Origin: Bacteroidota bacterium
GTDB lineage: Bacteria; Bacteroidota; Bacteroidia; Chitinophagales; Chitinophagaceae
NCBI GenBank assembly: GCA_028877045.1
Contig: JAGWPQ010000331.1
Coordinates: forward strand, 1-15,698
Reading direction: 5' to 3'
DNA: 15,698 nucleotides
A program made the translations under genes and the position numbers. Below, one piece after another: positions 1 through 6,928 of this stretch (position 1 is the stretch's first letter; the number at the start of each line of letters is the position of its first letter). The notes under the pieces are model-generated. The model had not been told where the DNA came from. It saw only the letters and a program-made list of their open reading frames with translations, and made no database searches.

Positions 1-353
1 GTTAACCCTGCATGCGATGCACAAATCTTTACATTCTTATCGCTGTAAGCAACACTTTGTCGAATCTGATCGTACACACGACCGGTACTGAAATTTGCAA
101 ATGTTGTAGTGTATGGAATTTTACCACCAATGGTTAATCCTGCTGCAATACCGATCATGTTAGCTTCGGCAATACCGCATTGAATAAAACGTTCAGGAAT
201 ATCTTTTATATACGGTCCCAGTTTAAAAGAGCCGGCAAGATCGGCAGTAAGCACAACCACATTTTCGTTTTCTTTTCCAATTTCATAGATGCCTTCGCCA
301 AAACCACCACGTGTTTCTTTCTCGTTCAGCACCTGAATGTCTTTCAGTTTCAT
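1..353 (-). CDS. tkt: Transketolase, C-terminal subunit (partial, 3' end outside window)
   Basis: This is the first ~117 residues of the pyrimidine-binding subunit of a split transketolase, a thiamine-diphosphate enzyme of the non-oxidative pentose phosphate pathway in the cytosol. The protein starts MKLKDIQ at an ATG (351-353). It then shows family sequence: VVVLTADLAGSFKL, the block ERFIQCGIAEANMIGIAAGL containing the conserved glutamate that activates the thiamine cofactor in this family, and TTFANFSTGRVYDQIRQSVAY. In two-gene transketolases the N-terminal subunit lies immediately upstream, but here the upstream DNA is intergenic with its own promoter. The partner gene is therefore elsewhere, or the order is unusual. 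The related DXS and pyruvate dehydrogenase E1-beta families share the fold, but the wording of the GIAEANMIGIAAGL block fits transketolase best. The gene runs off the left edge. Confidence 0.9.
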   Translation of the reverse strand, partial: MKLKDIQVLNEKETRGGFGEGIYEIGKENENVVVLTADLAGSFKLGPYIKDIPERFIQCGIAEANMIGIAAGLTIGGKIPYTTTFANFSTGRVYDQIRQSVAYSDKNVKICASHAGL

Positions 354-382
354 AATGTATAATTGATAATAAAAAAGTGTTG

Positions 383-390
383 CAAAGTAA
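383..390 (-). promoter_or_regulatory. Putative -7 promoter element of the transketolase subunit gene
   Basis: On the minus strand this reads TTACTTTG followed by CA, one mismatch from the Bacteroidota -7 consensus TAnnTTTG. It lies 29 nt before the ATG. The same TTACTTTGCA string precedes the M28 peptidase gene in this window, which supports it as a genuine local promoter form. No good -33 TTG was found at the usual spacing. Confidence 0.5.
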
Positions 391-452
391 AGGAAAACGA
401 ACGAGTATTTTAAACTGAATATTAATTACCAGCTTGCGTGATTTTATGTAAT

Positions 453-500
453 AAGCATCTATATTTCATGGCATCGCCTGTTGCCACGCTCATTTCAAGG
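453..500 (+). repeat. Intergenic repeat, copy 1 (degenerate)
   Basis: This starts AAGCATCTATATTTCATGGC, resembling the left ends of the copies at 10563 and 14773 (AAGCTTTA, two bases, TTTTCATGGC). It continues ATC, then a diverged TTGCCACGCTC where the copy at 12414-12453 has TTGCGTCGCACTC. The CTTGTAC end is replaced by a diverged TTTCAAG. The 354-664 gap holds this copy, the inverted-repeat element at 506-642 and the transketolase promoter; no credible gene is seen there. Confidence 0.5.
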
Positions 501-505
501 TTCCA

Positions 506-642
506 TTTTCATGGCAACATTTTTTATTTACACCAAATTGTATTTATACAAGTTCAGCAAAGAACAAAGCGTACAAGTCCTGATAAAATCGGGATGCCGA
601 TACAATCGGCAAGATGCGGCACCGATAATGTTGCCATGAAAA
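506..642. repeat. Inverted-repeat-bounded intergenic element (137 bp)
   Basis: The two ends are perfect 16-bp inverted repeats: TTTTCATGGCAACATT at 506-521 and its reverse complement at 627-642. Each arm is also the TTTTCATGGC end of the repeat family seen at 10563, 12414 and 14773, so this may be two facing copies. The copy on the minus strand has a CTTGTAC end at 571-577. Between that and the right arm lie two adjacent hairpins: CCTGAT/AAA/ATCGGG (579-593, one G-T pair) and TGCCGAT/ACA/ATCGGCA (595-611, perfect 7-bp stem). The right arm ends 22 nt from the stop codon of the GT2 fusion gene. Function is unknown; it could be a MITE-like element, a 3' UTR structure or a terminator. Confidence 0.6.
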
Positions 643-664
643 ACAGGAATTCATTACAAAAAAA

Positions 665-3600
665 TTATGTAGGAACCACTTCAAGGTCTTTTACATTTCC
701 TGTTCGTTTTAAAACACCCCACGATTGCAATTCGCCTTTGATGGCTCTGCGGTAAGAACGGAAAAGAACAATCATCATCAGCCATCTGTAAATTAATCTT
801 TGCGGAATAAGCCAGAATAATTTCCATGGCTTTTCTTTTTCAAAAAAGAATGCCAGACCAGCAATTAATGTATCGATCAATAAAAAGACAAGATAATATT
901 TTCCAATTTTAGCTCTGCTATCGCTAAACAAACCAACGAACATAAAAAAGTCACCCACCGGACTTATTAATGGAATGATGTATTTAAACATTAGAATATC
1001 GGGCAACGCAATCCAGCCCAAAGCTTTATACTTGTTGACAAATAAAGCGTCTTTATGTTTCCAGAAAGTTTGCATCACGCCAAATGTCCAGCGGAAACGC
1101 TGCCTAAAAAATTGTTTCAATGTTTCAGGTGCTTCGGTAAAAGCTTTTGCTTTTGGTTCGTTGGCAACAATATAACCGGCTCTTAAAATTCGGATAGTGA
1201 TATCACAATCTTCGGCAAGCGTATCAGTAGTAAATCCGCCTGCATTTATTATGGCTTCTTTTTTAAATGCACCAATGGCGCCGGGAATAACAGTTATTGC
1301 ATTTGGGTAAGCAAAACCCTTCCTGTCAAAATTTTGACTGGTAGTATATTCAATGCTTTGCCATCTTGTTAACACGTTTACCAGATTGCCCACTTTAACC
1401 GAACCTGCAACAGCACCAACATTTTCATCCGAAAAATTTTTCATCAATTCGCTCACAGCATCGGGCAATAGTTTTGTATCAGCATCAATACACACCACAT
1501 AATCCGCTGATGTTTTTGCAATACCGTAGTTCAGTGCAGACGCCTTACCACCATTGGGTTTGGTGAATATTTTTATTTTAGGATTATTTTCGAAAGCAGC
1601 TTTTACTATTTCAAAAGTTTTATCGGTGCTGCCATCGTCAACAAAAATAATATCGAAGAAAGGATAATCACAAAGCAAAAGATTTTCGAGGGAACTAACT
1701 GCATTTACTTCTTCGTTATATGCAGGAACAATAATAGAAACCTGCTGCAGGTTTTCTAAATGTGTCGTTGTGCTTAATTTTTCTTTTTTTCTTTGTTTAA
1801 ATGCAAAGTATCCAAGAATCAATATCCGAACGGCTCCTAAAAAAAGAAATACTAAAAAAAGTGCATACAAAAAATGACTGAGTAGATAACCTGACTCAGC
1901 AACTAAGAAATTAAATCGTAACAAGGTATATCCCTTGCCACCTTCAACAGCCGGCATCATTTCTTCGGGCTTTTTGTTTAACAATGTTGCTATAGTTACA
2001 AATTCATATCCTTTGTTTTGAAAATAACGAATGATTTTCCCAGTTGCTTCAACAGTTGCTTTTCTGTTTCCGCCGGCATCGTGCAACAAAATAATATTCG
2101 CACTATCATCATTCAATAAATGATTATTATAGATATTTATAACTCTGTTAAAAATTGTGTCGGAATTAAAATTTGGAATTTCTCCCTGTTCCCAATCTTC
2201 GGGATCAATGCTTTCGCCGATAGTAATATAATTTCTTGTACGGCTTAATGCAACGGGAACCATTTCTTCCGCTTTTTCAGGATCGCTATCGGCATTATAC
2301 GGTGCCCTGAACATAATAGTGCTTCGGCCAATTAAACATTCTATCAGCAAACGTGTGGCATCAATCTCAAGCAGCGCACGGTTTTTACTTACTTCTGCCA
2401 TATTGGGATGCGTGAAAGTATGGTTACCGATTTCGTGGCCTTCTCTGAAAATCCTTTTTACCAACGGGATATTATTTTCGGCTTCAAGACCAACCAAAAA
2501 AAACACGGCAGGCACATGATAAAATGCAAGCGTGTCTAAAATTTGTTTGGTATACACCGGATCAGGGCCATCATCGTAAGTAAGCACTAATTTTTTATCG
2601 GTTCGTTTGCCAAATCTTTTTACAACATAAGTTGAAGGAAGTGTATCGTAAGTTTCTTCGCTGATCAGCATTTCATCCCTGTTCACTTCGGGTGTGATAT
2701 GACCGTTTTTTGGAGTAGAAAGTAAATCGAGTACTTCACCATCACCAATAAAATCGGGAGTACCGATACTTGTAACGGAACTGAATTCATCGAAGTTAAA
2801 TTTTTGTAATGCGTCTTTTGTCATCGGGAGATTATAAAAATCCCAAAGACGATTATCCTCACTGCCTAATCTCCACACGGCTGTTCCTGCCAATCCATAT
2901 TCGGTAGCAAAACGAATGCTGTTAAAATTAGTAGCGGCATCGGTAAAATGAACTTCATGTATCGAATCTTTACCATCGTAATATTTATAATTAAGATTGT
3001 ACGTGTCGTTATCGAAATTAATGACCGCATCGCTTTCTCTTGCTGTTGTTAATGCTTCCTGATAAGTTATGGGAACAGTTGTTCCTTTCTTTTCCCAGTC
3101 ATACCCGAATGCAGCAATATTCAAAACTATTTTTGAAGGAGATACCTTTTTTGCTAATCTGTCAACTGCTGCTTCAATCCATTTCTGACTGCAAACGGGT
3201 CCGGGCTTAGTGCTTTCCGAATGCTGATCGTATGCCATCAAAAAAATATAGTCATTGTATTTTGCAAGTTCCTTGTAATTATAATCTTCGTTGAATGGCG
3301 AAACATTTTGTGTAACTAAAAATCCTTTGTCGTGTAAAACGGTGTAGAGATTTTTTTCGAAATTAGTGAGCACTTCATTATTTTTTTCATCTAACTCTTC
3401 GAAGTCAACATTGATACCGGCAAAATTGTATGCTGTAAGAAGCTTGGCAACATCATCAATTAACCTTTTGGTCTTGGCAGGATTATTCAGGATCCGATGT
3501 AATGCAGCGCCATTGAATTTTGCGCCATAGCTGTTAGAAAGCATCGGCATTACTTTAATACCCGACGCTTTTATAAGGTCGAAGGCACGCTGATCCATAT

Positions 3601-4072
3601 TGGTAAAAAGAGTATCAGCCTTGGGATCGATAAAAAACCATTCGGGTAAAATAAGATTGACCTTAGAAATATTCTTGCGAAGTGAAAAGAAAGATTGATT
3701 ATCCCATGCTACATAGAATGCAGCACGAATACCCAGCGAATCGCTGAAATAAGATGAATTGGAAAGATCGAGTATCTGATTGTTTTGTCCTACGCCTTTT
3801 CCTTTTGCCCATCTTTTTTCAATAGCTTGCCTAAAACCGCGGTATTGTTTACCCATCGCACTTTCACGGTAAGGTGGAACAGAATCTGTTAAAACTTTTT
3901 TAATGGCTTTGCCCTCCAACGGAATTTCCGGATTTTTCATACTGGCAAAAGCGATATAAATAATTACGCCGGCAAGTGCAATTAATACAAGAAATACCCT
4001 GGCAGCCCATTTAACTCTTTGCCAACGTGTTGGATTATTAGTTTGAAATATTTGTGACGAGCTGGTATCCAT
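665..4072 (-). CDS. GH18-like / polysaccharide deacetylase / GT2 glycosyltransferase fusion, membrane-bound
   Basis: This 1135-residue protein combines three carbohydrate activities. After a short cytosolic N-terminus and a membrane helix (~25-43) comes a GH18-like domain (~112-420) with INVDFEEL, keeping the D-x-E core (D223, E225) of the GH18 DxxDxDxE motif. A NodB deacetylase domain (~495-695) follows with TYDDGPD (498-504), metal histidines in HTFTH (H551, H555), RAPY (589-592) and LLHD (662-665). A second helix (~731-754) leads to a GT2 domain (~775-1000) with VDDGS, DAD (863-865), ED (954-955) and RQRFRW (990-995), then several C-terminal helices. The topology fits: hydrolase and deacetylase outside the inner membrane, synthase inside. 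By analogy with PgaB/PgaC, the likely product is a partly deacetylated N-acetylhexosamine polymer (inference). The frame extends 6 codons upstream to a TTG at 4088-4090; I chose the ATG (4070-4072) because it follows a promoter by ~38 nt. Confidence 0.88.
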   Translation of the reverse strand: MDTSSSQIFQTNNPTRWQRVKWAARVFLVLIALAGVIIYIAFASMKNPEIPLEGKAIKKVLTDSVPPYRESAMGKQYRGFRQAIEKRWAKGKGVGQNNQILDLSNSSYFSDSLGIRAAFYVAWDNQSFFSLRKNISKVNLILPEWFFIDPKADTLFTNMDQRAFDLIKASGIKVMPMLSNSYGAKFNGAALHRILNNPAKTKRLIDDVAKLLTAYNFAGINVDFEELDEKNNEVLTNFEKNLYTVLHDKGFLVTQNVSPFNEDYNYKELAKYNDYIFLMAYDQHSESTKPGPVCSQKWIEAAVDRLAKKVSPSKIVLNIAAFGYDWEKKGTTVPITYQEALTTARESDAVINFDNDTYNLNYKYYDGKDSIHEVHFTDAATNFNSIRFATEYGLAGTAVWRLGSEDNRLWDFYNLPMTKDALQKFNFDEFSSVTSIGTPDFIGDGEVLDLLSTPKNGHITPEVNRDEMLISEETYDTLPSTYVVKRFGKRTDKKLVLTYDDGPDPVYTKQILDTLAFYHVPAVFFLVGLEAENNIPLVKRIFREGHEIGNHTFTHPNMAEVSKNRALLEIDATRLLIECLIGRSTIMFRAPYNADSDPEKAEEMVPVALSRTRNYITIGESIDPEDWEQGEIPNFNSDTIFNRVINIYNNHLLNDDSANIILLHDAGGNRKATVEATGKIIRYFQNKGYEFVTIATLLNKKPEEMMPAVEGGKGYTLLRFNFLVAESGYLLSHFLYALFLVFLFLGAVRILILGYFAFKQRKKEKLSTTTHLENLQQVSIIVPAYNEEVNAVSSLENLLLCDYPFFDIIFVDDGSTDKTFEIVKAAFENNPKIKIFTKPNGGKASALNYGIAKTSADYVVCIDADTKLLPDAVSELMKNFSDENVGAVAGSVKVGNLVNVLTRWQSIEYTTSQNFDRKGFAYPNAITVIPGAIGAFKKEAIINAGGFTTDTLAEDCDITIRILRAGYIVANEPKAKAFTEAPETLKQFFRQRFRWTFGVMQTFWKHKDALFVNKYKALGWIALPDILMFKYIIPLISPVGDFFMFVGLFSDSRAKIGKYYLVFLLIDTLIAGLAFFFEKEKPWKLFWLIPQRLIYRWLMMIVLFRSYRRAIKGELQSWGVLKRTGNVKDLEVVPT

Positions 4073-4110
4073 ACTATAAAATATTTGCAATATCTATGCA
4101 CATATTTTTA

Positions 4111-4120
4111 TGCAAAATAA
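4111..4120 (-). promoter_or_regulatory. Putative -7 promoter element of the GT2 fusion gene
   Basis: The minus strand reads TTATTTTGCA, matching the local TTA(C/T)TTTGCA form and one mismatch from TAnnTTTG. It lies 38 nt before the ATG at 4070-4072. The opposite gene starts only about 70 nt away, so both promoters share this short divergent region. Confidence 0.45.
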
Positions 4121-4135
4121 ATAATGCCATTTTAA

Positions 4136-4143
4136 AATTTTTG
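4136..4143 (+). promoter_or_regulatory. Possible -7 promoter element of the LTA-synthase-like gene
   Basis: AATTTTTG has one mismatch to TAnnTTTG. It would start transcription near 4150, ~30 nt before the ATG at 4182 but downstream of the alternative GTG at 4143, which is part of the reason for choosing the ATG. The region is very AT-rich, so a chance match is quite possible. Confidence 0.3.
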
Positions 4144-4181
4144 TGAAAATAAAAATACTTTTAACGTTTAGTTCAATTGCG

Positions 4182-6611
4182 ATGCCAAACATAAAACAGT
4201 TTTTGCAACAATACTTTCGAATTAGTTTTTCGTTTCTTGTTACCCTTCTGCTGATAAGGGTTTATGAATATTTTACTGTTGCAGCCAAATTCTTTATCCC
4301 TCATTCTTACAGTTTTGAAATTTGGGGTTTGTTTTATGATGCCTGGACATGGCTGATCTATTGTTTTGTTTTTCTTTTTATTTTTTTACCCATTTGCTTT
4401 ATCAATCTTCATTTTGCAAAAGCGTTCTTTCATACAATCAATATTATTATTCTTATCCTTTACATTTCACTGATCATTGTTTTTTCGGAACGCAACATAC
4501 CATTTGATCACGAATTTTTTACACGAAGCATTAAAGATTCTTTTCTTACTTCAAAACAAATGATGACAAGCGGATTTATTTTTTATCTGCCTTTTTTATT
4601 TTATATCTTTTTCTATCTTTTTATTTATTACCGCATCATAAAAAAAATAAATTTTCAATCGCGGTTTGTAGTGATACTGCTGATGATTTCTTTTTTATCA
4701 ACTGGTTTTATAAAATATGCATCACCTTCTGAAAATTTGTTTCAGCAAAAATCGTCTTATTATCTTGTATGTAATAAGTTAAATTATTGGTTAAACAACA
4801 GCTATCAGTATTTTGAAGCTTTACGCAATAACAATGCATTAACATCCGAAGAATTAGAACTTGAAGAAGAGTTTTATCAAAAAAATCAACCTTTTCAATT
4901 TACAGATAAAGAATATCCTTTGCTTCATTTGGATGAAAGCAAAGATGTTCTGGGCGATTTTTTTAATTTCAATAAAACAACTCCCAATATCGTATTGCTT
5001 GTTGTAGAAGGTTTATCACGCGATTTCAGCGGGCCAAATGCTTATGCAGGAAGCTTTACACCGTTTCTCGATTCGTTATCGAACAATAGTTTATACTGGG
5101 ATAATTTTTTAAGTACCGCACCTGGTACATTTGCTGCACATCCCGCAATTGAAGGTTCATTGCCATACAGCAGTAAAGGTTTTTCGTTGATGAATGTTTT
5201 GCCCGAACATTTATCGTTAATTAAAATCCTTCGTCAAAATGGATACTGGACAAATTTCATGATCGGCTTTAATACCGATTTTGATAATATGGGAGGATTC
5301 ATCAGATTGCAGGGAACTGATTTTGTTTTGTCGAAATATCCCGCAAAATATAAAGAGATGGGTATTGGTCCCGAAGGTTGGTCGATGGGTTATCCCGACG
5401 ATGCTTTGTACAGCCGAAGTTTTGAGGTGATGGATTCGTTACACAAATCTCCTTACTTAAATATTTATCATACCGGCACCACGCACATGCCTTATTTGTT
5501 TGCACAAAAACCTTTGTACGAAAAATTGTTTCAGAAGAAAATAAAAACAATGAATGCTGCTCCGGCAATGAAAAGAACGCTGATCAAATGCAAAGACGTT
5601 TTGGAAACTTATATGTTTTCGGATGACTGCATCAGAAAGTTCTTTGCAGATTATTCGAAACGCAAAGAATATAACAACACTATTTTCATTATCACCGGCG
5701 ATCATCATATCGGTTCTTTTCCTGCAACATGTGATATTGATTCATATCATATCCCTTTAATTATTTATTCGCCCATGTTGAAGCAGCCAAAGAAATTTCA
5801 TTCAGTCAATTCGCATAATAATCTGGCACCAACTATTACTGCGCTTTTATTTCATCATTTTAATTTCCCCTATCAACCCAAAGATGTGCATTGGCTGGGC
5901 GATGTACTTGATACCTGCACATCATTCAGAAATATTCACAGCATGGCATTCATGTCGTGGAGCCGGGCTATTGAAGATTATATTTATAAAGATTATTTTG
6001 TTTCGGGAAATCAATTATACAAACTCACGCCCGATCTTTTGGAAGAGCCGTACAAAAACGATTCGCTTAAAAATTTTATCATTAAACTGAGAGAAAATTT
6101 TAAACGCATCAACACCTATGTTTGCGACAGTAACAAAATTTTTCCTCCTCAGGAAATGGTTGTGAATGATGAGAAGCAATTGCTGTTAGATTTCAGCGAT
6201 ACCGCATCGAAAACAATTTATGCATACAGTTCGGATACCAGTTTGATGAAAGATTTCAGGATACCGCAGGTATATAAATATTTGTATGTTGAAATATCGG
6301 CCGATATTAATCTGCCTTCACCCAAAGTAGATTATCATCCTTCAATGCGGTTGGCATTGGTAGACAGAACACAAACCGATGATAATTTTTTATATTGGGC
6401 AATGAGGGAACTTTCGGCTATTTCGAAATACGAATTCATTCCTCAGCAATGGAATGCCATTTCCACAAAAGACATGTTTACTTTAGATGATTACCAAAAA
6501 GATAAAGGCCTTGCTTTTAATCTGGGGATATGGACCGATAAGCTCCCCATCAATTTTAAGATGAGGAACCTGAGAGTAAAGATCTACGGCGTTAAAGAAA
6601 AAAATTATTGA
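4182..6611 (+). CDS. LTA synthase / OpgB-like sulfatase-fold phosphotransferase, membrane-anchored
   Basis: This is an 809-residue membrane protein with about five N-terminal helices (~10-185), then a sulfatase/alkaline-phosphatase-fold domain (~265-580) on the outer face of the inner membrane. Members transfer phosphoglycerol or phosphoethanolamine from phospholipids to glycans (LtaS, OpgB, EptA-like). The expected metal site is visible: E276 in LLVVEGLSRD, candidate nucleophile T316 in TAPGTFAAHP, and D507/H508 in FIITGDHH. The substrate-side THMPY block (H435) is also present. A further ~140 residues at the C-terminus (~670-809), rich in predicted strands, have no family I recognise. The gene is divergent from the GT2 fusion gene, suggesting it decorates the same surface polysaccharide (inference). 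A GTG at 4143 would add 13 residues; the ATG at 4182 starts just before the first helix. The 3' end overlaps the convergent small gene by 7 nt. The exact substrate cannot be told. Confidence 0.82.
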   Translation: MPNIKQFLQQYFRISFSFLVTLLLIRVYEYFTVAAKFFIPHSYSFEIWGLFYDAWTWLIYCFVFLFIFLPICFINLHFAKAFFHTINIIILILYISLIIVFSERNIPFDHEFFTRSIKDSFLTSKQMMTSGFIFYLPFLFYIFFYLFIYYRIIKKINFQSRFVVILLMISFLSTGFIKYASPSENLFQQKSSYYLVCNKLNYWLNNSYQYFEALRNNNALTSEELELEEEFYQKNQPFQFTDKEYPLLHLDESKDVLGDFFNFNKTTPNIVLLVVEGLSRDFSGPNAYAGSFTPFLDSLSNNSLYWDNFLSTAPGTFAAHPAIEGSLPYSSKGFSLMNVLPEHLSLIKILRQNGYWTNFMIGFNTDFDNMGGFIRLQGTDFVLSKYPAKYKEMGIGPEGWSMGYPDDALYSRSFEVMDSLHKSPYLNIYHTGTTHMPYLFAQKPLYEKLFQKKIKTMNAAPAMKRTLIKCKDVLETYMFSDDCIRKFFADYSKRKEYNNTIFIITGDHHIGSFPATCDIDSYHIPLIIYSPMLKQPKKFHSVNSHNNLAPTITALLFHHFNFPYQPKDVHWLGDVLDTCTSFRNIHSMAFMSWSRAIEDYIYKDYFVSGNQLYKLTPDLLEEPYKNDSLKNFIIKLRENFKRINTYVCDSNKIFPPQEMVVNDEKQLLLDFSDTASKTIYAYSSDTSLMKDFRIPQVYKYLYVEISADINLPSPKVDYHPSMRLALVDRTQTDDNFLYWAMRELSAISKYEFIPQQWNAISTKDMFTLDDYQKDKGLAFNLGIWTDKLPINFKMRNLRVKIYGVKEKNY

Positions 6612-6901
6612 TATTCTTGAAGCAAATTTTTTAAAACAGTTAATGCACAACCACCAGGGTTAAAATGATTTAATTTACACCACCTCGCAATATTCAATTG
6701 TGGATTATTGTTATACGCATTTTTTATATTAATTAAAATATTTTGAGGAATACTTTTCTTTTGTGTACCTATAAATTGAAAATTTCCATTTGCCATCCAT
6801 CTTGAGAAAAGATATCGCCTTCTTCCGAAATGGAGTGGAATAGGTTGCCTTGGTAAGTTGAAATGCTGTATTAAAAAATTCAAAAATTGCTGCCCATTCA
6901 T
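6605..6901 (-). CDS. Small, very basic hypothetical protein (98 aa)
   Basis: I do not recognise this protein. It has an ATG start, lies 27 nt downstream of the truncated carB on the same strand, and its stop overlaps the end of the convergent LTA-synthase-like gene. The composition is striking: about 11 Lys/Arg against a single Glu and no Asp, plus about 16 Asn, including GRRR near residue 26 and two ARW/SRW blocks. There is no signal peptide, membrane segment or paired-cysteine motif. The charge would suit nucleic-acid binding, but nothing proves it. Codon use leans on AGA, AGG and ATA more than its neighbours, which may mean foreign origin or that the frame is not translated. It does not resemble the missing second half of CarB. 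Confidence 0.45.
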   Translation of the reverse strand: MNGQQFLNFLIQHFNLPRQPIPLHFGRRRYLFSRWMANGNFQFIGTQKKSIPQNILINIKNAYNNNPQLNIARWCKLNHFNPGGCALTVLKNLLQEYQ

Positions 6902-6928
6902 AACAAAATGAATTATTATAGCAAAAAA

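Noticed and set aside
453..642. CRISPR array or tandem repeat in the 354-664 gap
   Set aside because: The repeats are few, inverted and unevenly spaced, with no regular spacers and no cas genes.
438..755. 105-codon open frame on the plus strand
   Set aside because: It runs through the repeat elements and then antisense into the 3' end of the GT2 fusion gene; the translation shows no domain or signal peptide.
6605..6928. Second half of carB hidden by a frameshift
   Set aside because: The three minus-strand frames downstream of the carB stop show no ATP-grasp or allosteric-domain sequence, and the window to the left is the convergent LTA-synthase-like gene.
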